Assembly: GCA_021324685.1 (NCBI GenBank)
Contig: JAJPIQ010000032.1
Location: 66,878-130,877, forward strand
DNA: 64,000 nucleotides
Direction of reading: 5' to 3'
Source: Bacteroidota bacterium
GTDB lineage: Bacteria > Bacteroidota > Ignavibacteria > Palsa-1295
This document shows positions 23,016-30,446 of the stretch, piece after piece (the first letter of the stretch is position 1; each line of letters starts with the position of its first letter). Under the pieces are notes generated by a model. It was given only the letters and a program-made list of their open reading frames with translations. It was not told the DNA's origin and made no database searches. The translations under genes and the position numbers were made by a program.

Positions 23016-23306
23016 TCAGACGGAGGCGTTCGCGGGAGCCGGGGCGGTCGTGCTTGGCGCTGGCGCTGGGGTCGCGACCGGCGCGGTGGTCGACGCCGTG
23101 GCCGCGGGGGCGGCCGGCTCCGTTACGGCGATCGGGGAACCCGAGGGCGTGGGGTCGCCCTCTTCGTCGTCGTAGTAGTAGCTGTCATCCTCTTCTTCGA
23201 GGGACTTCCACCACGCTTTGATTTTATCCCAGTTCTTGTCGGCATAAACCGCGCCGGCGACGAGTGCGGCGAGCGCGAAGAGGACTATGACTTGTGCTGT
23301 TGACAT
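23016..23306 (-). CDS. Single-pass membrane protein with Ala/Pro/Thr tail
   Basis: The 96-residue protein has a membrane helix at residues 4-21 (AQVIVLFALAALVAGAVY), then a basic-aromatic stretch, an acidic-tyrosine patch (EEEDDSYYYDDEEG) and a low-complexity tail of Ala, Pro and Thr. It overlaps the RuvC-like gene by 22 bases. Its role is unknown; the tail could be extracytoplasmic or a flexible linker. Confidence 0.55.
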   Translation of the reverse strand: MSTAQVIVLFALAALVAGAVYADKNWDKIKAWWKSLEEEDDSYYYDDEEGDPTPSGSPIAVTEPAAPAATASTTAPVATPAPAPSTTAPAPANASV

Positions 23307-23755
23307 TGTGTTAATTCGTAATTAAGGAGTAAGAGTGCGTCGCAAGTCTTGAGCGTGATCTGTTTCGCGAGTTCGGGATAGAGCGATAAGGCTCTCTCTT
23401 TTAGCTCGCGTTTTCGTTCCTGGCCCTTCGACGTAATGCCGAGTGACTTCTGCCAGACCTGCGGGCGATAATGCGTTAATGGTATTTGGCGCTCGATAAC
23501 CGCTCCGCGCAGAAAGCCGTAGCCTCTGCCGAAGTTAAAGAGCCGCTGCCCTTTGAGGGGATCGCCAGGACCGAGCGAGCCGACATGCTCGATAACGGCC
23601 CGGACGCTCTGCTCGCGGGGCGCGATGCTGTCGATGAGTTTGACCGTGCGGAATTCGTTTTCCGGCATCGGATACAGGCGAATGCCTTCGGAATCTTTTA
23701 CCGCGAATCCTCCGCTGCGGCCGGGATCGATAGCAATGATAATTTCTTCCGGCAC
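23285..23755 (-). CDS. RuvC-like Holliday junction resolvase (phage type)
   Basis: GTG 23755 gives 156 residues, with GAGGAAG before it and its G overlapping the TAG of the upstream frame. Motifs fit the RNase H fold of RuvC: IIIAIDPGRSGGFAV (first catalytic Asp, residue 10), AVIEHVGS (Glu), YRPQVWQKSLGI and TCDALLLLNY (last acidic residue). It should resolve branched DNA during phage replication and packaging. A longer frame to 23875 is an artefact of the overlapping gene. Confidence 0.78.
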   Translation of the reverse strand: MPEEIIIAIDPGRSGGFAVKDSEGIRLYPMPENEFRTVKLIDSIAPREQSVRAVIEHVGSLGPGDPLKGQRLFNFGRGYGFLRGAVIERQIPLTHYRPQVWQKSLGITSKGQERKRELKERALSLYPELAKQITLKTCDALLLLNYELTQCQQHKS

Positions 23756-24134
23756 TACGCTTCCTCGATGTAGGGGAGACGTAGCCGGTGACGTTGGGCG
23801 ATCTCGATAAGGCAGGCTTCGATCTCCGCGTAGAAATCGGCGTCGGGGTTCATCGCGGCGAAGTCGTGGGCCCACTGGAGACTCTCGAGGAGCTGACCCG
23901 AAACGTTACTGAAGTGCTCAGCGACGCGTGGGTAGTGTGTGAGAATCCCCCGGGGACCGCGATCTTCCGGTTCTCCATCGACTCGTCGTATAGCCGGTCG
24001 GGAATCAGAAGGCCGATCGCGCAGCGCGTATCGTTCGCGCCGCGAAGAAAGCAGACGCCCTGCGCCATCCCCGGCTCATTCCGTTCGACGACGAAATGAC
24101 GCCAGACTTGCTCGAAGACGTGTTGGTTAGTCAT
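23755..24134 (-). pseudogene. Frameshifted paralogue of the next upstream gene
   Basis: The first frame (from ATG 24134) reads MTNQHVFEQVWRHFVVERN ... CFLRGANDTRCAIGLLIPDRLYDESMEN. It matches the neighbour's FDRIWTHFVLERK ... LRCAIGLLLPDDLYDVWMEG. After about 23955 this frame loses similarity. A different frame continues YPRVAEHFSNVSGQLLESLQ, WAHDFAAM, DFYAEIEACLIEIAQRH, matching the neighbour's C terminus, and stops at 23755. The switch falls at CCCCC/GGGG (23947-23955 on +) and needs a -1 (or +2) shift. It could be a mutation, a sequencing error in the homopolymers, or a programmed shift. Confidence 0.6.
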
Positions 24135-24658
24135 ACGGGAACCGTCCTGGGAATAGAAAGACCGAATTGCCGTGAGATTTTGAGGAGAGAGCGTTCGATC
24201 TCCGCGTGGAAATCGGTTCCATCCTGCGCCCAGCGGATCGCCGCGTCGCTATGCGCGCCCTGGAGCGCGGAGAGTAGCTTCGGCGGGATGCGCGAGAAGT
24301 ATCTCCAGACGTCCGGGTAACGTTTTACGACCTGCATGATCGGACAACCTTCCATCCATACGTCGTAAAGATCGTCCGGAAGAAGGAGTCCGATCGCACA
24401 CCGCAATCCGCCCTCGCCTCGGTAATTCGAGAAGCCGTTCTCGTTCATACCGCCCGGTTTTCGCTCCAGGACGAAATGTGTCCAGATGCGATCGAACGCC
24501 ATTTGCGGCGTCGGGCCTTGCGGTACGCTCGGCCGTTTCTGCGTGCGGCGAGGCTGGGGGTTGGGACGAAGTGGAAGACGCCTCGTGTCGGCCGGCGACC
24601 CCGCCAGATGGCGGAGCGCACCGGCGAACGGGCGTTGGGTGAGTGGCGCTTTGTTCAT
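24131..24658 (-). CDS. Hypothetical phage protein (intact paralogue)
   Basis: The core begins near MAFDRIWTHFVLERKPGG and continues GGLRCAIGLLLPDDLYDVWME, RYPDVWRYFSRIPPKLLSAL, DFHAEIERSLLKISRQFGL. The ATG at 24658 adds a Pro/Arg-rich 52-residue extension. An ATG at 24502 would match the start of the paralogue better. The RCAIGLL..D.LYD motif recurs in small phage proteins of unknown role. It overlaps the frameshifted paralogue by 4 bases, so the pair arose by tandem duplication. Confidence 0.6.
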   Translation of the reverse strand: MNKAPLTQRPFAGALRHLAGSPADTRRLPLRPNPQPRRTQKRPSVPQGPTPQMAFDRIWTHFVLERKPGGMNENGFSNYRGEGGLRCAIGLLLPDDLYDVWMEGCPIMQVVKRYPDVWRYFSRIPPKLLSALQGAHSDAAIRWAQDGTDFHAEIERSLLKISRQFGLSIPRTVPV

Positions 24659-24659
24659 T

Positions 24660-25109
24660 TCAGAACGCGAGGTCGTCTGAGGCACTCGCTAACGCCTGCG
24701 CCTGGCTGGCGGCGCGTTCCGCCTCTTCGCGTGGAATATAGGTCTGGATTTTGTTCCGGACCTCGCCGTTATACTCTTCGTGGATGATCTTGACCTGCGT
24801 CGAGCAGTTGAGAATCTCGTCGATCTCGAACTGGCCTGCCTCGTAATCGAGACCGACCGACTGGACGAAGTCTTTGAGACGCCATGCCGTCTTTTCGTTG
24901 GTGAGGAGCACGTTGTCGAAGATCGTCGTTTCGAAATCAGGACCAAAGACTTTCACTTTGACCTTGAGCATCGGGTCGTTCGCTTTCGATTTCGTGAGCT
25001 CCGCACTTACGACGACGCCGTCATAAATTGCGAACTTCTTCCCCTCCAGGAGGGGCAATAGGAAGTTACCCCGCGCTTCCACGGGTGGGTTCTTATATGT
25101 TACTGTCAT
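24660..25109 (-). CDS. DUF669-like single-stranded DNA-binding protein
   Basis: The 149-residue protein has a strand-rich core (NFLLPLLEGKKFAIYDGVVV, LKVKVKVFGPDFETTIFDNVLL) followed by a helical part and ends SASDDLAF. The acidic-hydrophobic tip resembles the protein-docking tail of SSBs. Its place directly after a Sak4-like ATPase is the usual position of DUF669/SSB-like proteins in phage recombination modules. The function is inferred from context and tail; the domain match is moderate. Confidence 0.6.
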   Translation of the reverse strand: MTVTYKNPPVEARGNFLLPLLEGKKFAIYDGVVVSAELTKSKANDPMLKVKVKVFGPDFETTIFDNVLLTNEKTAWRLKDFVQSVGLDYEAGQFEIDEILNCSTQVKIIHEEYNGEVRNKIQTYIPREEAERAASQAQALASASDDLAF

Positions 25110-25119
25110 AGGAATTTAT

Positions 25120-26043
25120 TTAAAGAGCGTTGACCTTGGCCCGGAGCTCTGTATCGAGCTTCGCGACCCAGGTGTCCATTGTGACCGTGGAGACTTGGGA
25201 ATAGTCGTCGGCGTTCACGCTCCGAAGCGCTTTCGCACGACGCTGGTCTTTTTCGGCCGGTGAAATAGTTTCAAGGAGATATTCGAATCTCGCGACTTGC
25301 TCCTGCGAGCACGGGTGGAAGAGCTCCGTAGCGCGCGTGATCGTATCGAAGCCGATCCGCTTGCCGAACTCCTCATAGCTCCACTCGAAGGGCTGGAGTT
25401 GCGGGAACGCTTCCAGGCGCGACTTGATCGGTAACGCCTGGCGTTTCTCGCGGCTAAGCTGTTTGATCTGTAAAATCAAGTGGAGGTCGTGCATCGCTTC
25501 GATCGGCACGTCCGCGGTTTTACCGGAGCGCTCGCCGCCGACGTATTCGTCCTTCTCGTAGCAGATAAGGAACGTATTCATATCGAGCCGCGGATGAATC
25601 CAGTCGAGTAGCTTTCGGAGCTTACTCAATACCGGCTTCTTCTCGGCGCCATAGGCCGGGTCCTTACCCGTGGCCTTGATAATGTTTTCGCGCTCTTTCC
25701 GAATCTCCAGGTTCAGGAGCTTCGTGAGGGAGTCGATAACTAAGGTCTGATAGGGATGTTCTTCGGTCGCGAGCCCCTCGACCTGGTCGATAACGCTGTC
25801 TAAGTCGCGACTGCCGTGATCCGGACCGACATACGTTCCGCCGGACTCTTCCAGCAGCTTCATATAATGGCTCAGATCGGCGCCGCCTTCGACATCGATA
25901 TAATAGACCTTCGGGAATTTAAGAGCGGTCCAGGTCTTGCCCACTCCGTACGCTCCGAAGAGGACGACTTTCGGTTTACTGGGACGCGTCTGGGATGGGG
26001 CGATCCCCTTTAGCTTCGAGGCTTTCGTTGTTGCTTTTGCCAA
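25120..26043 (-). CDS. Sak4-like RecA-fold ATPase (phage nucleotide-binding protein)
   Basis: The 307-residue protein has a Walker A GAYGVGKT at residues 30-37, YYIDVEGGADL, then TLVIDSLTKL as Walker B. Such single-domain ATPases (Sak4/AAA_24) act in phage recombination as RecA/Rad51-like annealing or strand-exchange factors with an SSB partner, here the gene 10 bases downstream. The C-terminal 80 residues are helical and may contact that partner. Probably among the first strongly expressed genes of the leftward operon. Confidence 0.78.
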   Translation of the reverse strand: MAKATTKASKLKGIAPSQTRPSKPKVVLFGAYGVGKTWTALKFPKVYYIDVEGGADLSHYMKLLEESGGTYVGPDHGSRDLDSVIDQVEGLATEEHPYQTLVIDSLTKLLNLEIRKERENIIKATGKDPAYGAEKKPVLSKLRKLLDWIHPRLDMNTFLICYEKDEYVGGERSGKTADVPIEAMHDLHLILQIKQLSREKRQALPIKSRLEAFPQLQPFEWSYEEFGKRIGFDTITRATELFHPCSQEQVARFEYLLETISPAEKDQRRAKALRSVNADDYSQVSTVTMDTWVAKLDTELRAKVNAL

Positions 26044-26047
26044 TTAC

Positions 26048-26281
26048 TCATAGGTTTGGTAATCGTTTCTGATGAGGCACTACCGTTACTTGCGTAATCT
26101 GGTATAGTGCATGCGCGAGTTGCTCCGCGCCAATGAGGCGGCGTTCAAAACTCCAGCACAGGGAATGAAGCGCCATATCGCGCCTTGCGCTCACTCGCGC
26201 CGCAGCTTCCGCCGCTAAAAACCGCAGTTCCGCGCGGCGTTGCGATCGTCGGCGAAGAAAGAGCTTAGAAATAAAAGTCAC
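26048..26281 (-). CDS. Small basic hypothetical protein
   Basis: The 77-residue, Arg-rich protein (FLRRRSQRRAELRFLAAEAAARV) has no recognised domain. It overlaps the upstream gene by 4 bases (ATGA) and ends 4 bases before the ATPase start. Confidence 0.5.
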   Translation of the reverse strand: MTFISKLFLRRRSQRRAELRFLAAEAAARVSARRDMALHSLCWSFERRLIGAEQLAHALYQITQVTVVPHQKRLPNL

Positions 26282-26760
26282 GCATGGAATAAGCTGAATT
26301 GCGTGGAGAAGTTAGGACGTGCGGCCGCGAGCGTTTCCGCCCGCGCCCGAATGTCTCGAGCCCTGTTGAGAAGGCTCTGGCCCCGCTTTCGCATCGTCTC
26401 GGAGTGTGCCACCATCTCCTCGGCGCTTTGGGCGCAGACAAAGCCCTTCGACGTTCCGACGACGGGATACCCTTCGTCGGCGAGCTCGTTAATCGCTCGC
26501 ACGATCTCTCGCCTCGAAGCCGCCAGCTCACGCTCCAGCGTCTTGATGGATTTAGGAGCGTTGAGTAGCTGTAAAAGGGCGTGCTTCATAGAGAGAGACA
26601 GAGAGGAGCGCATCGTAAGTTTAGGGACCGTTCCGTAGGCGCCGCTCGCGTGAAGTTCCGTTAAAGTGTGCCGAACCGTTGCGAGGGGTGGCGGACGAAC
26701 CGATGCCACGCCTTCCGCGTTACGACCCACGCGGATACGTTTAAACGCATAATCGCTCAT
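26278..26760 (-). CDS. Winged-helix DNA-binding protein
   Basis: Residues about 55-115 read LSLSMKHALLQLLNAPKSIK, TLERELAASRREIVRAINEL, ADEGYPVVGTSKGFVCAQS. This is a typical winged helix: recognition helix SRREIVRAINELADEG and wing VVGTSKGFVCA. A helical C-terminal tail (MRKRGQSLLNRARDIRARAE) may dimerise. It may control the early leftward operon. Tandem dyad repeats overlap its start codon. Confidence 0.62.
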   Translation of the reverse strand: MSDYAFKRIRVGRNAEGVASVRPPPLATVRHTLTELHASGAYGTVPKLTMRSSLSLSMKHALLQLLNAPKSIKTLERELAASRREIVRAINELADEGYPVVGTSKGFVCAQSAEEMVAHSETMRKRGQSLLNRARDIRARAETLAAARPNFSTQFSLFHA

Positions 26761-26779
26761 GCGGCATGATCGCTCATGC
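26747..26779. repeat. Two tandem 16-bp dyads overlapping a start codon
   Basis: On the - strand GCATGAGCGATCATGC (26779-26764) is followed, one base later, by GCATGAGCGATTATGC (26762-26747). The ATG at 26760 lies in the second copy. The first copy is identical to a repeat before rplO at 55185-55200. Confidence 0.45.
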
Positions 26780-26787
26780 GATTGTAA

Positions 26788-27036
26788 CTATTCTTTGGGC
26801 AGCCTGCCGGTCCTCGTTGCCCACCGGCACACATCGTCCTCCGTGAATCGCGGAGGGCCAAGTGTGCTCCCGTTCGCTACCAACAAGCCATAGCACTTCT
26901 CGTTACGAAGTGTAGAGACTTTGAGCCGGAAGAATGCCGCGATCTCGGCATACGTCACGACTCCGGGGTAGAGCTCCCGCCAGCGTGCGCGAAAACGCTG
27001 CTGGCGAGGTGTGAGAGTTGGGGCAGATTGTGACAT
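26788..27036 (-). CDS. Small helix-turn-helix protein (Xis/MerR-like)
   Basis: ATG 27036 gives 82 residues (start MSQSAPTLTPRQQRF). The core VVTYAEIAAFFRLKVSTLRN, then PRFTEDDVCRWATRTGRL, is a winged HTH with the layout of excisionase or MerR-type DNA-binding domains. It is the first gene of the leftward operon, facing the repressor-like gene at 27198, so a Cro-like or excisionase role is plausible. Upstream start 27057 is less likely. Confidence 0.6.
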   Translation of the reverse strand: MSQSAPTLTPRQQRFRARWRELYPGVVTYAEIAAFFRLKVSTLRNEKCYGLLVANGSTLGPPRFTEDDVCRWATRTGRLPKE

Positions 27037-27057
27037 GCAAAAGAGCCTAAAAATCAA

Positions 27058-27197
27058 TTACATTAATACAACTCAGAACCACTCAGGCATAGTTCGCAAG
27101 AATTATGAATTCCTTGATTCTTCTTATTTTTCACGAACTTACCCTGAGCTACGCGGCGTTACTCTATCCTCACACACCTTCAATCCGACTTTAACTT
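27058..27197. promoter_or_regulatory. Divergent control region between early operon and repressor
   Basis: This AT-rich stretch separates two outward-facing HTH genes. It holds AAGAAT (27099-27104)...ATTCTT as inverted arms around GAATT-atg-AATTC, and outer arms AGTTCG and CGAACT. Separate arms CTCAGG and CCTGAG occur nearby. They are likely operators for the phage switch; promoters are probable but no single -10/-35 pair is convincing. Confidence 0.45.
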
Positions 27198-27623
27198 ATG
27201 GAAAAAACATTTGCCGAGTTGCTCTCCCATTGGATGGAAGAGCGGGGCATGGGAAATACAGATCTTGCCCGAGCAGCCTCAGAAGGCCAGCCGGACGGGT
27301 TCGCTATCTCCAATTCTGGCATCAGCCGTATCGTAAAGGCATTCCGGGAAGGTCCCAACAGCAAGGGCGCCATTGTTCACCCACATCCCAAAACCAAAGC
27401 GCGCTTAATCGCTGCGTTAGGACTCACGAATGAGGAGTTCTATAAAGATGCACCTCGTTTTCGGAGCGCGACACCTCTCGTGGGCACGAAGCCCGAACCC
27501 ATAGATATTGAATACGCGCTACGGAATGGCGCAACCTTCGGTGGTATTCCACTGACGGAAGCCGAACGCCGCGCTCTTTTATCTGTCGTCGAAGTGCTGG
27601 GGCAAAGCCGCCGTAGCGGATGA
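27198..27623 (+). CDS. XRE/CI-like repressor candidate
   Basis: The 141-residue protein has an N-terminal HTH (residues about 5-80: FAELLSHWMEERGMGNTDLA, then ISRIVKAFREGPNSKG, then KARLIAALGLTNEEFYKDA) with a longer than usual loop between helices. A short C-terminal dimerisation part ends LTEAERRALLSVVEVLGQ. It is divergent from the replication operon and upstream of the integrase, the typical place of a phage repressor. Confidence 0.7.
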   Translation: MEKTFAELLSHWMEERGMGNTDLARAASEGQPDGFAISNSGISRIVKAFREGPNSKGAIVHPHPKTKARLIAALGLTNEEFYKDAPRFRSATPLVGTKPEPIDIEYALRNGATFGGIPLTEAERRALLSVVEVLGQSRRSG

Positions 27624-27654
27624 TTCCCAGACCCTCGCCGTTGTTTTTTATATA

Positions 27655-27664
27655 CCTAAACGAC
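27655..27664 (+). promoter_or_regulatory. CCTAAACGAC motif
   Basis: The motif is 31 bases before the ATG at 27696, the largest spacing seen, after a T-run (27641-27649). Confidence 0.4.
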
Positions 27665-27695
27665 TCTATAACTCGCAGTACCCAAAGCTTCTGCC

Positions 27696-27899
27696 ATGAT
27701 AGATTTGCCAAAAACTGACATCCGCGCCTTGCTTGCTCAGGGTGCGGTTGTGTGGGGTCCCGACGGGACGCCTACGCCGCCTTTCCTCCTGGAGCGACTG
27801 GAGGAAAGCCTTCACTACTTTGAGCTTTTTCAACCAATCCTAAACGACAATGGAAAAAAAGAAAAGGAGGACGTCCACCGGAATCAGGCCACTCGGTAA
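27696..27899 (+). CDS. Possible small protein before the integrase
   Basis: A 67-residue frame (MIDLPKTDIRALLAQGAVVW...) whose last 50 bases overlap the integrase start in another frame. The first 45 residues look protein-like and are soluble. It has a motif copy upstream but not adjacent. Uncertain. Confidence 0.4.
   Translation: MIDLPKTDIRALLAQGAVVWGPDGTPTPPFLLERLEESLHYFELFQPILNDNGKKEKEDVHRNQATR
27839..27848 (+). promoter_or_regulatory. CCTAAACGAC start motif of the integrase
   Basis: The motif ends one base before the integrase ATG (27850). A CCTCC-GGAGG hairpin lies about 40 bases upstream. No Shine-Dalgarno. Confidence 0.5.
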
Positions 27900-29433
27900 C
27901 GGTGAGTTCCGGGCCCGCAAGGGCGTGGGGCCTCGTGGGCAACAAAAGCAGCTTTACTTTCGCGGGACGATGAACGAGTGCCGCGCATGGTGGGCTGAAA
28001 TGACGCGTCGGATCGAAGGCGGTTTGCCGCTCTTCGCGCCGATCGATGGGCTGTCGTGGCCCACGAAACACGCCGACGCCGAGTCCGAGGGTGACCGTCA
28101 CATCCACTCCGGGACTACGCTCTACCAACTCGCAGAGGATTACCGCAAGCATCCCGATCTATATGTGTCGCGCGCCCGCTCGACAAAAACCGAGATCGAC
28201 TATGCGTTCCGCGTTTTCCTGGACTGGTGCGACCGGAACGGGATTCGTTCCATCGACGAAATGCAGGCGCGTGGGGAAGATTTTTACGCGTGGATGGTCG
28301 GCGCCTTCGGAGAAAAAGAATACGCGATCGTGAACGTGATGAAGCGCGTGAAAAAGCTCTTCAAGTTCGCGCTCGCAAAGCGCCGTCGCGACCCCTCGTA
28401 TTGCTCGCTGCAATTTAACCCCCTTGAAGACTGCAACCCGCCACAACCCACGCGAGGCGAGGTCCGCTTCTTAACGAAGGAGAGCGAGCACCCTAAACTC
28501 CGGGAATTCATGCGGGTTCCCGAAATGGAGCCCTACGGAACAGAGGAGTATTGGCGCGGGGTATGGGAACTCCTTTACTACACGGGGATGCGGCCGGGCG
28601 AGCTCTGTCATTTACGGTGGAGAAAAGTTCACTTAGCCGATGGGTATATTCTCATCGACCGAACCGCTAAGAGCGAAGCCGAACGGTTAGGCGAGGAGGC
28701 GTTCAGCCCCAAGGTCCGAAAGCGAAGCTCAAGCTTCAATCGCATCGAACTTCACCCCAAAGCCGTGCAGTGGCTCGAGTATTTTAAGGCGCTCCAGTCG
28801 CGCGGCCGCTTTTGTGTAGGGGTGAAGGCGGGGACATTCGCTGCGCCACCGCTCGAAGAAGAGGTCGTGGACGCGATCCTGGCCTATATCGCCGAGGTGG
28901 ATCGCGCTGTGCCGGCGTCCGAACTCTACGACGCACTGGTGGCTCGCGAAGTTATTGAGCCATATACCCAAGCCGCTCCTGCGCGATACCTGGCGATCCG
29001 CCTGGCGCGCACCGACGTGGGTGGGGAACTGGCCCGCAGAGGGCTGGAACGAAAGTACGGTTTCCCACGTCACTTCCCGGAGGGTGACGCCGAAATCATG
29101 CACCCCTCCGGCGAGAAGCAGGTTACCGTTCCTATCTTTCGAGAGCCCGGTCCGTACGTAATTGGAGGCGCGAAGCCGATGCGGGAGCACACCGTGTACG
29201 ATTACTACTGCCGCCTCATCGAACGGACGATGGCCGCCTATCCCGAGCTCGATCTAAGCGACACATCCCCCAAGGTGTTTCGAGCGTCGATCGGCAGCCA
29301 CATGCTCCAACTGAGGGAGGACCTCGTGCGTGTTTCGCGCTTCCTTCGTCATTCGAGCGTGAAAGTCACGGAAGCTCATTACGCATCGCTGCTCCGAAGC
29401 GACATTCGTGCCGCGGTGTCGATTGTACCATAA
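27850..29433 (+). CDS. Tyrosine recombinase (integrase) with inserted domain
   Basis: The 527-residue protein, longer than the usual 350-400, has an N-terminal arm-binding part, a SAM-like core-binding domain (about residues 95-190) and a catalytic domain. Catalytic signs: TGMRPGELCHLRW (first Arg), then SPKVFRASIGSHML (the HxxR box here reads KxxR), FLRHSSVKVT (His) and AHYASL (nucleophile Tyr). About 75 residues (330-405, VDAILAYIAEVDRAVPASEL onward) are inserted between the first Arg and the second box and resemble a winged helix. It should mediate integration next to tRNA-Asn. The KxxR change is tolerated in some family members. Confidence 0.85.
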   Translation: MEKKKRRTSTGIRPLGNGEFRARKGVGPRGQQKQLYFRGTMNECRAWWAEMTRRIEGGLPLFAPIDGLSWPTKHADAESEGDRHIHSGTTLYQLAEDYRKHPDLYVSRARSTKTEIDYAFRVFLDWCDRNGIRSIDEMQARGEDFYAWMVGAFGEKEYAIVNVMKRVKKLFKFALAKRRRDPSYCSLQFNPLEDCNPPQPTRGEVRFLTKESEHPKLREFMRVPEMEPYGTEEYWRGVWELLYYTGMRPGELCHLRWRKVHLADGYILIDRTAKSEAERLGEEAFSPKVRKRSSSFNRIELHPKAVQWLEYFKALQSRGRFCVGVKAGTFAAPPLEEEVVDAILAYIAEVDRAVPASELYDALVAREVIEPYTQAAPARYLAIRLARTDVGGELARRGLERKYGFPRHFPEGDAEIMHPSGEKQVTVPIFREPGPYVIGGAKPMREHTVYDYYCRLIERTMAAYPELDLSDTSPKVFRASIGSHMLQLREDLVRVSRFLRHSSVKVTEAHYASLLRSDIRAAVSIVP

Positions 29434-29437
29434 CAAA

Positions 29438-29447
29438 CCAAAACGAC
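29438..29447 (+). promoter_or_regulatory. AAACGAC start motif
   Basis: CCAAAACGAC ends one base before the ATG at 29449, just after the integrase stop. Confidence 0.5.
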
Positions 29448-29448
29448 A

Positions 29449-30330
29449 ATGAATAGACAAGATACCCTGTCCAGGGTCGTCGAAGAACTACGAACCGAAC
29501 TCGGAGAAGTCCGAGCGGAACTTAAAGCGATCGAAGTACGCGGGCCGGCCTTACGCAGCAGAGAAGAGCGTATCGCCCAGGCGCTCGATACGTTAGTAGG
29601 GGAAGGTTCCACGGGCGATCCGGCGTGGCTGAAAGTGCCGCGGATTACGAACGAGGGCTTGGAGCGCTGTCACGCCCCCGCGCCCAGGAAAGACAAAACT
29701 AAGGCGTCGCCTCGCGCCAAGATGCAGTTGACCGACGGCCACGTCTTGGAGGCTGCAATCTTTATTCAATCGAAGGGACGCCCGCAGCGGTCCGCCGAAA
29801 TCTTTCAACACCTGGTGCATGGCGGCTTCCTTACGGTGCCCGAAGGTTCTGAAATGCCGACCAAGGCATTCGGCATCCGGTTGGGTAGTATCGACCAGAA
29901 CCTTATCGTGTACGATCGGACGAACAAGACCTGGTCGCTGAAAGACCCGTCGCCAAAAGAAAAGCTGCGGCGTCATAAGTCGAATCCGGAGACGCGCATT
30001 CTTCCGTCGTCACCGATCGCCCGCAAGGACCATCTGTTCGTGAGGATCGTTAAGCGTATTCTCGACCGCACCGGAACCGCAATGTCGTCGCAGTCGATCT
30101 ACGCCGAGCTTCAGGAGGAACGTGACTTTCGACTGATTCCACAACCCGTCGAAACGTACATTGATTTTATCGGAACTCTTGCGACGTATAAAGACTTTTT
30201 TGCGCTCGATGAAACAACGCAGCTCTTTTACTCCGTCGCCGATGATCCGGTTCACAACCGTCGAGGCATCGCGGCGGATGGAATTGCGCCCGGCCTCTAC
30301 ACGAATGGTCGAGCCTACGCCGCGCGTTGA
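29449..30330 (+). CDS. Coiled-coil protein with two winged-helix (HARE-like) domains
   Basis: The 293-residue protein has an N-terminal coiled coil (about 5-50: VVEELRTELGEVRAELKAIE). A first winged helix follows (about 95-165: DGHVLEAAIFIQSKGRPQRS, AEIFQHLVHGGFLT, ending YDRTNKTWSLK). A second lies at about 195-270 (FVRIVKRILDRTGTAMSSQS, IYAELQEERDF, FFALDETTQLFYSV). The layout resembles HARE-HTH modules. The first is similar in pattern to the insertion in the integrase, so the protein may assist recombination or its directionality. It is the last element gene before tRNA-Asn. Confidence 0.6.
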   Translation: MNRQDTLSRVVEELRTELGEVRAELKAIEVRGPALRSREERIAQALDTLVGEGSTGDPAWLKVPRITNEGLERCHAPAPRKDKTKASPRAKMQLTDGHVLEAAIFIQSKGRPQRSAEIFQHLVHGGFLTVPEGSEMPTKAFGIRLGSIDQNLIVYDRTNKTWSLKDPSPKEKLRRHKSNPETRILPSSPIARKDHLFVRIVKRILDRTGTAMSSQSIYAELQEERDFRLIPQPVETYIDFIGTLATYKDFFALDETTQLFYSVADDPVHNRRGIAADGIAPGLYTNGRAYAAR

Positions 30331-30353
30331 AATAGCAGAGGGGGTCCCCACGC

Positions 30354-30375
30354 CGGTATGTTATCGGTATGTTAC
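30354..30375 (+). repeat. 11-bp tandem repeat near the element edge
   Basis: CGGTATGTTAT and CGGTATGTTAC follow each other between the last element gene and tRNA-Asn. It could be an integrase arm site, but only two copies are seen. Confidence 0.3.
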
Positions 30376-30405
30376 GACCTCTTTCCCCGCATTCTTGATA
30401 AACTT

Positions 30406-30440
30406 AAAAGCCTCGAATCCAATTCATATTTGAGGCTTTT
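30406..30440 (+). terminator. Rho-independent terminator before tRNA-Asn
   Basis: AAAAGCCTC (30406-30414) and GAGGCTTTT (30432-30440) form a 9-bp stem with a 17-base loop and T-run. It isolates the tRNA gene from the element's rightward transcripts. Confidence 0.7.
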
Positions 30441-30446
30441 CTATAT

